From contig JAGTXZ010000002.1 in the NCBI GenBank assembly GCA_018398575.1, forward strand, positions 1,304,501 through 1,368,500: a stretch of DNA of 64,000 nt, given 5' to 3'. Below are positions 35,410 to 46,740 of the stretch, one piece after another (position 1 is the stretch's first letter; each line of letters begins with the position of its first letter). Under the pieces are notes generated by a model. That model was not told where the DNA came from, searched no databases, and worked only from the letters and a program-made list of their open reading frames with translations. Origin of the DNA: Ampelomyces quisqualis (lineage: Eukaryota; Ascomycota; Dothideomycetes; Pleosporales; Phaeosphaeriaceae). The position numbers were made by a program, and so were the translations under genes.

Positions 35410-36453
35410 GGCTCTGAACGACACGTAGACGTTTTGATTTCCCCATATTTTGTTTTATCCAGCATCATTAGCGAGGGTTGGCTTTTTGGCCTCTTGGTCT
35501 CTTTTATGTCTTTGCACGGAGTTGCGGAAAATGTCGCCGTGGCACAGTTGTGCGAGAATGGCGCAATATTGCGACATGCGACACGAGACGCGCGCGCCAT
35601 CTCATTACGTCCTCGCTTAGGCGTGGACCATGGGTGTTGATGATTTGACGTTTTAACGATATCTTAGACCTTTGATTGGGGTACTTGTAGAAACAGACTG
35701 TGATTCATCTTGACTGCATAGCAAGGTTGTTGTGAAGTCTTGTTCTCACCCGCATGCTGCGAGCAGATTGTCACGTGCTCATCACTATCTCACTTTCGGT
35801 CATGGTCTTGTATGGGAATGAAGAGGCGAAGAGGGTGATGGGGGTGCAGAGATAAGGGAGGTTGGATTGAGGTTATGAAGTGGGCTGAAATAGTGTATTA
35901 CTTGCAGGAGACGAGATTGGAAATGTATCATGTGCCCAGCATAAATTGGCGCTCAGCTCTCCCACCAAAACCACCTAGACTCCACCAGCTGCAGTATCAA
36001 ACTTTCCATCGCTACTCCCTCCTACCTACGCTTTATCCAGCAATATAACTTGGCGCAATCGCTCAAAAGCAACATACCTACAGTCAATCCACAAAAAAAG
36101 ACACAATCTACTCCAGCCTGCAGCATGGCCGTACACCACAGAGAACAATTAAATCCTGGTTGGCATCCACGTCACAACTATACGGTAAACTTTCAAAATA
36201 CAACTGGGTACTTTTTTTACGGACGGTAAACAGACCGCACTAGAATAGTAACTTAACGTCCTAGTTATCTGACTATCTATTATTGCCCCGCCTTATGTGC
36301 TACGAGGGAGTGTTATGCATTCCAGCGCCTTTGTAGCAAGAAACGGGGTAATTTTTCTTTGTTTGGGTAGGGGGTTAGTAGCGAGACGGCGGTCTTTATA
36401 GCTGTATGTCTTGAGATGGTAGCGTGCTGGAATGTTCTGTCGAGGTGGGCAAG

Positions 36454-36509
<56 letters not shown>

Positions 36510-38950
36510 GCTGTGTAGGTGTTTTGCTTCTGGGTAGCTTTGTAACATATAGTGTGCAGTCCTTCTGAGTAGTTGCAAGGATATGGTTGTCTTGAGCGGG
36601 TCAAGTCTAGGAGAAAGTATGTCTTATTTAGACGGGGCGAACGAGAGATGGGATAATTTGACTTGGTTGTGTGCGCGAGCTTTTGCTGCTATGCTGGTAT
36701 AATGCTCGTCAAGATAAGGGACTGAGATGGTAGGATCTGATGCCAAATGGCAATTGGATGCAGCCTGGTGCTTGAACAGGTTGGGATATGTCACATGCTG
36801 TATGCATGTCCAGCATGTTCATCAAAGTAACGTTGGACAATACCTCCACGCATCGCAGAGAAAACACGACCTCAGCTGCCTAGAGTTGAAACCAAGCAAC
36901 CCCTCCTCAACAGTCGAAAGCCTGGCGCCAAGAAACGTTATTGCAGACTGAGTAATTTCCCGTGGGAAGCTTCCGAGCGTACCGTTACGATCTATCTCCG
37001 CACTTTGGCAAATTGTGCGCCGTCTTTGACCAGGCCAAGCAAAGTGGACATTTTGACAGCATAGATTTAGTGCGGTGATATCATGGAATGGTTGACAGCA
37101 TAAAGTTAGTGTGATGAAAAAAGTCTTGGTGTTTTGACGGCATTGTTACACCGAGAGTAAGCCAACGGAAGCTTATACCAGCGCTGATCAACGTCGGTGT
37201 ACTTCGTTCCGGTGGGATAGACGCTCTAGAGTTTGGGACATCTGCTCTGGGTGACGTAGATCGCTGCATAGCTACTAATTTTCCAAACTCTTCTGAATTA
37301 GGTAGATGCTTAAGTGCGGAGAACGCATGCCAGGACAGATGAGAATGGCAATCGAAGATTTCGCAGCTGTTGTGAAAATGTTGAGATGTGCCAGGTCAAC
37401 TGAGCAAATAGTAGAAAAGTGGTGTTGGCGGGGGGAAATTGTGGACTACGCAATGCGCTGTCGAGCAACGTACTGTGTAAGCCATGCTGTCATGCCTACA
37501 AGGTAACGTCATCTCGGTTAGGGTGCGAAGTGCTTCTCGCAAGGCAAGCAAGTAGTCATACGGCTATCGGGATTACGGTGCGAGCTCGTTGTCCGAGTAC
37601 AATGGGCGGTGCCTTGAGTCGCTGGACAACGGTTGCGCTGGCCAGCACATGTATAGAGTCACAGCGATTGAGTTGTCCAGCACACAAGGACTCATTCGGG
37701 GAATGGCGGCCTGGGGCCTGCACGCTGTTCAAGTTGCCGAGTGCATGTCGAGGGGGCTCCGCAGCTCCCCGAGCATGCTCGCTATTATCATGCTCACCTT
37801 CCACCATAGTCGTAGCCCGAAGCCACAACGATGGTCGCAACGCACTTGGCCGCGGTGTTCCGTCCCCGTTTTCCAAAAAAAAAAAAGAGTCACAGAGAAT
37901 GCTGGTTGGCCAAGGCGAAGAAATATCTGTCTTCGGCGACTTTTGACAGTTGAGATGTGCATGGGTTTGCAGGGCGTTCACCAATCGACATTGGCGGTGC
38001 CGATGCACTTATGCAGGTCCAACATGTTGAGACGCGCGGCTCAGATGCACTGTTGTGGATTGGTTTTGGTGCACTGTTTTCTTGTTTGCGACATGGTCTT
38101 GAAACGCAAGAGACTGGTTTATACTGTGAACGCTTCTCTTCGTGAGCGCTTCGTCTACTTTTCTGATAATGTGTAATATGCAAGTCGACGATTGGACATT
38201 GGACGTGAGCAGCAGAGGTTGAAGATGAAACGGGGGTGATCTCCGTCGGAAGGCGGGACGTTGGTGGTGGTGTCACGGCTAGCGCCTCCCAGCATCCGAC
38301 TCATCTTGTCACTTGTGCTCGCTCTCCACTGCACGAATTCATGCAGCTAGCCCTCGGCACTCTCAGTCTCGCAACACCAACCACCCTCTTGTGAAGATAT
38401 TTTCGTCGTGCATATGCGCTTATCGATACCAGGCAGGTTGTCCTTTCGACGTGGCTCCAACCGTTCGGTCTCCGATTTGCCCAATGTGTTGACAGTGTTG
38501 CCGAGTGCCAGCCAAGGGAGTGTATCTCATTTCCACATCCACGCGGCATTCAGGATCGAGACTTCGGTAGCGATTCTCTTGTGCGGCTTCTGTGCCGTGA
38601 TTGGCACTCAGGACCGGGTCGGTGGAACTGTCATTTTAACCTTAATTCAAACCTCTTGACGCGGAGCTGGGCGGTTTTGGTTTTGAAACCCTTGCACGCA
38701 GGACTTGCCGAAAGAATCGAAGACAAGTCAGCGACTCAGTGCACAACTGCGCCGACGGCTTCGGGCGTAAGACTGCTGGCACCGCGGGCGCACTTGGGCG
38801 CACTTTTCATCCCAAGTGTATAAGTACAGGGAAAGCAGGATGGTACCCCGATACTGTCTCCCCAGATCTCTCCTTCACTGCATCTGTTGATCACACACTC
38901 TTTTGGTATCATCATACCAGTTCATTCATTTTTCATCCAACTCGATCAAC
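35410..38950. other. Gene-poor 3.5 kb with a GTT microsatellite
   Basis: No gene is recognised. There is a (GTT)n tract at 36453-36510 and an A12 run near 37869. There is also an inverted pair GCTGGACAAC/GTTGTCCAGC around 37620-37682. The last 200 bp probably hold the promoter of the GH128 gene. Confidence 0.5.
36453..36510. repeat. (GTT)n microsatellite
   Basis: An uninterrupted GTT tract of about 19 units. Its reverse strand would read as poly-asparagine, but no gene surrounds it. Confidence 0.97.
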
Positions 38951-39832
38951 ATGGTTCAAGCATCCCTCCTTTTCGCCCTGGCGGCTTTCACTGGCTTTAT
39001 GGAAGCTTCTCCCATTCGCCGCACCAGCTCTGGCAAGCGTGGCCTTGCCTTTCCCAAAAACTTCAACGGCCAAGCAGGATCACAATATACACACGCCTTC
39101 GATGGCCAATCATCCATCAGCTGGATGTATAATTGGGAAGCCGTGATTGACGGTGAACCCATCCAGAACGTCGAATACGTTCCCCTTCTCCACTCCAACC
39201 AGCAGTGGTGCACTGAGGGCTGGACTCAAAACGTAGCCAATGCTCGCTCCAAGTACGACGTCAAGTACGTGCTGAGCTTCAACGAACCAGACCAGGTCGG
39301 GTAAGTCACAAAAACATCCCCATGCCTACCACCAACACACATCTAACACACCTACAGTGGCGGAGGCTCCAACATGCCCGTCGACCAAGCCGTCGCCGCC
39401 CACAAGCAGTACATCCAGCCCCTCGCCTCCCAACGCCTTAAGATCGGCTCTCCTTCCGTCACCAACGGCAACGACGCCAACAAGGGAATCAACTACCTCC
39501 AGCAATTCATGGCTGGCTGCAGCGACTGCCAAATCGACTTTGTCGTCGCCCACTACTACGCCTGGGCCAACGTCCAAGACTTCAAAAACTACCTGACCAA
39601 GTTCCACCAGACGTTCAACAAGCCCGTCTGGGTCACTGAGTTTGGCATTAATCCCGGCGAGGGCGATGCAAATGCCTTCTTGAAGGAGGTCCTACCTTGG
39701 TTGGACCAGACGGAGTGGATCCAGAGGTATGCGTACCACATGACTGCGCCGGACGTTGATGGTAAGACTTATCTGGTCAACTCGGCGGGTAACGGCTTGA
39801 CTGCTGCCGGGCAAACTTATGCCTCGGCGTAA
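38951..39832 (+). CDS. Secreted GH128-type glycoside hydrolase (Asl1-like)
   Basis: Two exons (38951-39300 and 39358-39832, 57-nt intron) encode 274 residues. A signal peptide covers about residues 1-19. The catalytic domain begins KRGLAFPKNF, as in the family. The two glutamates expected for a retaining TIM-barrel enzyme are in LSFNEPDQ (acid/base) and WVTEFGIN (nucleophile). Conserved HYYAW and a C-terminal RYAYHM segment are also present. GH128 enzymes such as Schizosaccharomyces Asl1 and Lentinula GLU1 act on beta-1,3-glucan in fungal cell walls. The gene is therefore probably involved in wall remodelling. It stands alone, about 440 bp from the 3' end of SNU114. Confidence 0.88.
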
Positions 39833-40273
39833 GCTCATGTCGTGGTTGGTGTTTTCACTTCCTTGTTCATACTTTACAACATCTCGTAGAGGCTTATCAA
39901 AGATGTTCGATTGTTCAAGCTCCTCTCGTTCACGTTGTTGATTGCTATCGTGCTGTGATGTCCCTTCGTCGCATATTATCTCAATATACCACATGTTGAT
40001 CTTGAAGTTCCTGGTGTCGCAACCAGTTCGCGTACTTAACCTTGACTTGGGCTACACATGCCACATGGAGTGTAGTATTGCGATTGTTGCTAAGCGAACA
40101 ACAAACACGGCATGTTTGTGCGAAAATTTAAGCGGATACTTGTTGCCATCATAGCGCGTTTGTGAACTAGGTGTATTCAATCTTATTTCCCCGTGCAATT
40201 GATCCTCGCACTGTACTTTTGGAGATGCTCAAAATGCGCCCTACGCCAGTGCTCATGATACAATTCTACGCCA
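39833..40273. other. Convergent intergenic gap
   Basis: About 440 bp between two convergent gene ends. Nothing beyond probable 3' UTRs is seen. Confidence 0.5.
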
Positions 40274-43200
40274 TCAACCGTCAAGCACTCCGCTCTCCTT
40301 CAAGCTACGGAAAAGCTCTGGCTCCAAGAACTTGCTGATCGTGACGTCCTCGGCAAGACCCTTTCTCCTCCTCGTCTTGAGAACAAAGTCGCGTGCTAGC
40401 GCTTGTGCAGTTGCGGGTTCCAAGGGTCGCAGCTTGATTTCCTTGTCCAGAGGATCGCCAGGTACAATGGACCAGCGGTCAAAGACGAGCGACAACGATA
40501 CTTGTCCTTGGGTATGGATTCTGAGATCGGTCTCGAAACCGAAGGAATCGATGACGGGGATCAGACCTCGCACGTTATAGAGTGGAGTACCTGCGATCGG
40601 CCCATCCTGTAAAACGTGACCTCTTCTCCGGGCGAGAACGGTGTAGAGACTGCTCTTGGTGTCGGCGGGGCCAGTCATGCTACATGAGTATACAGGTTCC
40701 ATCAGCCGTGGGCTCGCCATCAGAAAGCTGGAGTAGCACGCTCTTCGACTCGTTGGAATGATCTGACCGCCTCCTCGGAAAATCGCTTCTGGTGCTAGTT
40801 CAACATCTGTTATGCGGAACTTTGTGTTTCGGATGGGCTCTTCACAGAGTGGGCCTTCACGCGTAGCCCAACTAAAACCTTGGCGGAGTGTGTCGCGCAC
40901 TGTGCGAAGTGTCTTGGTGTCGACTTCCGAAGGGAGTGTATCGTTCTGGAGGACATTCGGCCCCATCTCATCGGGCCCAAATGCCCAGATGTTGCGTGAC
41001 GCAAGTAAATCGTAGCCGTAGTTTTCCTCGAAGAATTTACCGACCACACGCACGGGATCCTTGATGTTGACCTTTCCAGCTTCGATATCTTCTGCAATAC
41101 CAGGATCTAAGGGTTCAGCAATCATGGTGAGCTTGTTTTTCTTGTTCGGTGTCAGGGCGTAGCATTTAATTGCGGACATCTCAACGACGGTTTCTGAGAA
41201 CCTGGTCACGGGATCTGAAACTTTGATCTCCATGTCTGCGTACAATCGCCGAAGATCGTGTAGTACACAGTCCATGTAGAGCTCTCCAGTACCAAGTACG
41301 ACGTGCTCTCCAGACTCTTCTACCTTCGTCGTGATGAGGGGATATGACTTGTTGATTTTGCGTAGACCGTCAAGCATCTTCGGCAATTCAGAAGGGTTGA
41401 TAGGCTCGACTGCCACCTTGAAAACAGACTCGAAGAAGTGTCGGATGGGTCGGAAGATGTATGCATCTTCGTCCTCGGGAAGTTTCGTAGCAACGATTGT
41501 GGCGGACTTGACTATCGAGTTGTCGACGCCTCCAAGAAGTACCCAGTTCCCTGCCGGGACACCGCTCACGGGTATGTTGTATCTTGACTCGGCTATCCAT
41601 GTGTCTGTGACTGTTGCAACAACCATGTCTTCCTCATCTTCTAAAGTATAACCCTCACCAAGCACGCGTACCGACTGTGGCGACTTTGCAATACCACTCA
41701 TGACTCGGCCAAGTGCAGTGAAGGATTTTGCATCGGTCGCGTTGAAGAGCTTGGTGACATGCACAACCAAAGGTCCATCTTGGTCGCATTTCTCCATAGC
41801 TTCCGCAGTCTTTGTGTCTAGGGGCCCCGTGTAGTGTCTTTGTAGTAACCTTTTAGCACCTTCCGCAGGCGATGGAATATGTTGCGTGATCATGTCAACG
41901 AAACCCATCGAGGGACCGAAGTACTGTTGGCAGACCAATCGCATAAGTTCTTTCGCGTCTGTCTTGTACTCGGAAGGTTTTAACCGTATGCCGAGTGTGT
42001 CCAATGTGTCCTTTAGATCAGCCGAGCTTTCGCTCAAAGTGTGCGAGTAAAGCTTGTAGACCGGCTCAAGAATCCAGTGCACAAAGGACCGTTGTGCGCC
42101 TTCCTCTTGTCTCTTCCGACTGAACTTGCGACTACTCGGGTTGTAGTAAATATCGCCCCATAAGCGCATGGCGAACTTCTGGATGTCCAAGCCTTTCAGG
42201 GGAACACCAAATCCGGGCAGTTTTGATGGTCCAGGGTAGTGATCGGAGTACATCTTGGCGAACGATTGGATTGTGAAAGACCATCGCATGCTCGTGCAGG
42301 CGAATGCGACGTTGCCCTTCTCGGGGCTCACTCTCCTACTTTCCCCCTTGCCTGGGAGAGTGTCCTCAATGACAGTGTTAACCTGCTCAATCACATGCTT
42401 GATCTTGAAGTACGCATCGTTTGGTGGTAGCTTCAATTCCAAAATCAGGCGGTCCATCTTGTTTATGACCAATGTCAGAGGCAGATCTTCCAGGACCGCG
42501 TGTTTGATGACCTGCTCTGTGTTGACCTGCACGCCCTCGACCACGTCTACGACTAGAACGACACCATCGACCAAGCGAAGCGAAGATGCGACCTCATCCG
42601 CAAAGTTGACATGACCGGGCGTGTCCAGAATGTTGAAAAGATGCGACTTGGATTTTGTGTTTTGCAAGACTAAGCTCATTGGCGCGGCCTTGATGGAGAG
42701 TCCGCGTTCGCGCTCGAGTACGTGCACGTCGGTGTAGCGCAATTGCTCCTCCCGCTTCTTGCCCTTCTTGTAGTCCAGTCGGTCCTGGATATCGTGTGTC
42801 TCCATAACCAACATGTCCATAAACGCTGTCTTGCCGTGATGTAGGTGGCCAGCAATTGCGATGTTGCGGATTTGGTTGGGAAAGTTCATCAGGTCCGTCA
42901 GAAGTTCTCTCGAATAATGAACCGGCGGCAGATCTGTCTCTTGCACGGTGAACTTCTTCTGCACCACCGGCGCGATGATGGGTTGTGCAAGCGACTGCGT
43001 ATCTTCCTCTTGAACCAATATTTCGACATCGGGGCCGTATACGTCGGACGCGGACGGGTAGTACTGCTTGTCTTCGTGCAGCACGACGGCGTTGGAGGGT
43101 CCATCGTCAATCTCCATGAGCTGCTGGTCGTTCACCTCCACCTCTTCCTGGTCCTCATCGTCAACGACGTACGCGTCGGCTGCGTCGCCATTGGTCTGTA

Positions 43201-43310
43201 CATCGTCGTCCGACTCGGCTTCGCCAATGAAATTGCCGAACCTGCTGAGATCAGTCGCGTTCGTGTGGGCATCAAGATTGCATAGCTTACTCGTCATAAA
43301 GGTCGTCCAT
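40274..43310 (-). CDS. SNU114: U5 snRNP GTPase SNU114 (EFTUD2)
   Basis: A 20-nt first exon (43310-43291) is joined by a 49-nt intron to a large exon (43241-40274), giving 995 residues. The tiny exon restores the conserved N-terminus MDDLYDEFGNFIGEAE. An acidic N-terminal region (to about residue 60) precedes an EF-2-like GTPase. G1 is GHLHHGKT at about 138-145, G3 is DTPGHVNF and G4 is NKMDRL. EF-2-like domains II-V follow. Snu114 controls Brr2 unwinding and spliceosome activation and disassembly. The gene shares a 631-bp promoter region with ERG10. Confidence 0.96.
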
Positions 43311-43941
43311 GGTGGGAATGACGCGTGATGCAGCGAAAGCTAATGCGGTCGCGAATAAAATCCGAGGGAACGCTATCTGTCTTGGCACACGCACGCTAGT
43401 GCGCCAAGGAACGGCTACACCTGCAGTAAACTGTGATACGCTGCTTCAGCTTACATTTTGACTGAATTGGCACCCGTCTCAACGAAGCGCACAGGATTAC
43501 CACGGCGTGTAGGCACGTCGGGCGAGTCCCTATCTACGTTGGACGAATGAACGCTCTGATGATCGCTTTCGGAATTCAACAGACACCTTGCCCGACATGC
43601 CAACAGACTGTAAATCTATTAGTGTTAGGAAGCGCATTAGACTATTCCATCGTCTGCAAACCACTCGACCAATCCATCTATATAGGCCACGAGCAAAAAT
43701 GAGAGGACAGGGCGGACGGGACGGGATGCAAAGCAGTCAAGCGAAGTTGTAAAGTCTGCGGACGAGCCCAAAGCGAGGAATCTCATTGGCTCATGACTTG
43801 CAGCTCTCTCATTGGCCGGATCGGTGCCTTTATTCGGAGGCCGAGTTGCGAAGGACTAACATCTCAAAAAGACCTCTTGTTCCTGTTCAAACCGAAGCTA
43901 TTAACCTTGTTACCATTCTAGTCACGTTCAAGCTGTCCAAC
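43311..43941. promoter_or_regulatory. Divergent promoter of SNU114 and ERG10
   Basis: 631 bp separate the two start codons. No gene is seen, and no well-defined motif stands out beyond CT-rich stretches near ERG10. Confidence 0.5.
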
Positions 43942-45350
43942 ATGTCTTCGCTACCCCCAGTTTACATTGTGTCTGCGGCGCGGACTCCTACTGGCATGTT
44001 CTTGGGGTACGTTCTAGAAAGTTGCCGAAGACGTGGGGCTGCACGCAATGACTGACAACAACAGCTCTCTTTCGAGCTTGAGTGCGATTCAGCTTGGTTC
44101 CCATGCTATCAAGGGTATGCGAAGCCTTACATGATCTCGAGCGGGACATTTGACGCTGACATGCCCACACAGCTGCTGTTGAGCGCGCCGGATTGAAGCC
44201 CGAGGATGTTGAGGAAGTCTTCGTGGGCAATGTCCTCTCAGCGAAGTAAGACTACCCACAGCAACCATAACACTTCTTCTAATGCACACCATAGCCTCGG
44301 ACAGAACCCCGCGCGCCAGTGCGCAATTGGCGCAGGACTCCCCGAGTCTACTGTATCCACCACCATCAACAAGGTCTGCGCCTCCTCGATCAAGGCGCTG
44401 ATCGTCGGCGCGCAAACAATCATCACCGGGAATGCCGATATCGTCGTCGCTGGCGGCACAGAGAGCATGTCGAACACGCCCCATTACCTCCCAGTGTTGA
44501 GGACAGGCGCCAAGTTTGGAGACCAGACGCTCGTGGATGGTGTCCTGAAAGATGGTCTTACGGACGCATACAAGAAGGAGCACATGGGCCTTCAGGGAGA
44601 GGAGTGCGCAGACGACCATGGGTTCACCCGTGAGGACCAGGACGAATACTGCATTCGCTCGTATAAGAAGGCGATTGCTGCGACAGAGGCTGGCTGGTTC
44701 ACCTCGGAAATCGCGCCAATTGAGGTCCCGCAAGGACGCGGCAAGCCATCAATCACGGTTGACAAGGATGACGAGCCGAAGAACGTAAGCATTGCGTTCA
44801 CCAATCGCGAGGACGCTCTACTAATCCATCGCAGTTCAACGAGGCCAAGACACGCACTGTGCGCTCCGCCTTCAAGAAGGAGGGAACTGTCACCCCTGCC
44901 AACGCCTCACCGCTGTCCGATGGCGCCGCTGCTCTCGTCCTAGCCTCCGAGGCCGCTGTCAAGAAACACAACCTCAAGCCCATTGGCAAGATCCTTGGAT
45001 GGGGTGATGCTGAGCAGAACCCTTCCAAGTTCACCACCGCACCTGCGCTCGCTATGCCCAAGGCTTTGAAGCACGCCAGTGTAGAGCTTTCTGCCGTTGA
45101 CGCTTTCGAGATCAACGAGGCCTTCAGCGTTGTCGCGCTCGCCAACATGAAGATTCTGAGTATCAACGAGGACAAGGTCAACCTCCACGGCGGTGCCGTT
45201 GCGCTCGGCCATGCGCTCGGTGCCTCAGGTGCCAGGATAACCACAACCCTACTGGGTGTGCTCAAGGAGAAAAAGGGCAAGATCGGTTGTGCCGGTATTT
45301 GCAACGGAGGCGGTGGTGCCTCTGCTATTGTCATTGAATCTCTGCAATAG
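43942..45350 (+). CDS. ERG10: Acetyl-CoA acetyltransferase (cytosolic thiolase)
   Basis: Five exons (43942-44006, 44065-44114, 44173-44245, 44295-44784, 44835-45350) encode 397 residues, the usual size for cytosolic thiolase. The acylated cysteine is C91 in NKVCASS. The catalytic histidine is H352 in ALGHALGASGAR and the second cysteine is C382 in GCAGICNGGGG. No mitochondrial presequence is seen, because the protein starts MSSLPPVYIVSAARTP. This favours the Erg10 role: condensing two acetyl-CoA to acetoacetyl-CoA at the head of the mevalonate/ergosterol pathway. Introns are 49-58 nt. The last one (44785-44834) interrupts an otherwise continuous frame. Confidence 0.95.
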
Positions 45351-45686
45351 ATGGCGGGGCCTAAAAAGTGACTTGATGCACGTTGTTTGATCAGTACATA
45401 GACCAATGGATGTTGATGCTCGCAAACTTTTCGCACAATATTTGCAGTCCGAAAGTCATCGCACTCGTCTTGCTTGATTCTGACTGCTGCGCATAAATGT
45501 AGTTTCAAAAGCATACTGTGGAGATGAAGCACAGGGGTGCGCGAGTGGTCCCCTTGCACTGCCCCGCCATACGTGAAGCTGCCCCTCCATGACCCTCCTC
45601 GCGTGCGGACAACACCTCACCACCAGGAATACGAACCCTCGACCACTAAGCTCCTCCCACCGCCTCCACTCTCTTCACAATACACC
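45351..45686. other. Intergenic gap before TMA22
   Basis: 336 bp between same-strand genes. It probably holds the ERG10 3' UTR and the TMA22 promoter. Confidence 0.5.
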
Positions 45687-46423
45687 ATGTCGGCAGATAC
45701 ATTACCGGCAAAGATCACATACTGCGGAGGTACGCGCCACTCTCAGCAATGTACTTGGCAACCGCCAGCTAACATTGGACAGTATGCAGTCTACCACCAG
45801 AAGTAGGTATGACACTGCGAGGCGTCACGACCCCTCAGCCTGCTAACAGCCAGCCTGATAGTACTGCGAATTCGGCGGCACAACCAAGAAGTGCGCAGAA
45901 TGGCTTGAAGAGAACCACCCAGACATGCACAGCAAGCTATACTCGCAAGGTATCGCCCCCCCATCTTTGGCCTTTCTCCTTACATTACAGTGCACTGACC
46001 CCCCTCCCAGAAGCAATAGAACAAAACCTCTCCGCGCTCTCCGTAGACGCCCAGAAACGCGCCGAAAAAGACTCGCAAAAGAAAGCCGCAAAAGCCGCGT
46101 CTGCCGAGGCCCGCCGCGCCGAAGAACTCGCGTCCTCCAAGATCCTCATCAAGCGCATCGAGCGCAACAAGCGCAAATACGTCACCGCCGTCCAGGGCCT
46201 CGAAGCGTTCGGTCTCGACATAAAGAAGGTGGCAAAGGACTTTGGCAAGAAGTTCGCGACGGGGTCGAGTGTAACCAAGATCCCGGGCGGAGGCGAGGAA
46301 ATTACTGTCCAGGGCGATTTAAGCGAGGACATACTGGACTTTCTGGTGGATAAGTACGACGTGCCCGAGGATAATGTGGAGCTGATTGAGGATAAGAAGA
46401 AGAAGAAGGCTGAGGGAGGTTGA
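45687..46423 (+). CDS. TMA22: Translation machinery-associated protein 22 (DENR)
   Basis: Four exons (45687-45729, 45783-45802, 45862-45949, 46011-46423) encode 187 residues. Exon 2 is only 20 nt but is needed to restore the N-terminal cysteine motif, which reads CGVCSLPPEYCEF and continues to KKCAEWL. A charged coiled segment follows. The C-terminal SUI1 domain starts near ILIKRIERNKRKYVT and includes KKFATGSSV and ITVQGD. DENR/Tma22 with MCT-1/Tma20 recycles 40S subunits and supports reinitiation. Introns are 53, 59 and 61 nt. The gene ends 317 bp from the convergent KRE33 gene. Confidence 0.95.
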
Positions 46424-46740
46424 AGTGAGCAAAAAGGACGAGGAGCAACTGATGAGAAGACTTGGGCGGGAACATGCATGCGTGAGTACTGGGGAGCGGG
46501 TGGGGGTTGATACCAGAGGTACGGAGGACTAGGAAGTAAATGTGTGTCTTTGAATAGGCGCCTACGCTCAGCCCAAGTTTGGTGCTATCATAAAAATACA
46601 CATCCTCCACAAGCCCTTGAGTCGGACTACATCACACGTCTCAACGCAGGTTGACCATGCAATTGAGAACGACTATACACAACCAACCAGTTATCAAACG
46701 CCCGAGAACACCCTTGACATGCATTCTTTGCCCAACGCAC
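46424..46740. other. Convergent intergenic gap
   Basis: 317 bp between the 3' ends of TMA22 and KRE33. Nothing further is recognised. Confidence 0.5.

Noticed and set aside
36396..36578. Apparent poly-asparagine/poly-threonine protein on the minus strand
   Set aside because: It is only the reverse reading of the GTT microsatellite, with no gene-like sequence around it.
37419..37946. 175-codon open frame
   Set aside because: Reads through an A12 run and has competing frames on both strands. No recognisable protein.
42845..43285. Long open frames antisense to SNU114
   Set aside because: They mirror the SNU114 codons and encode nothing recognisable. Shadow frames.
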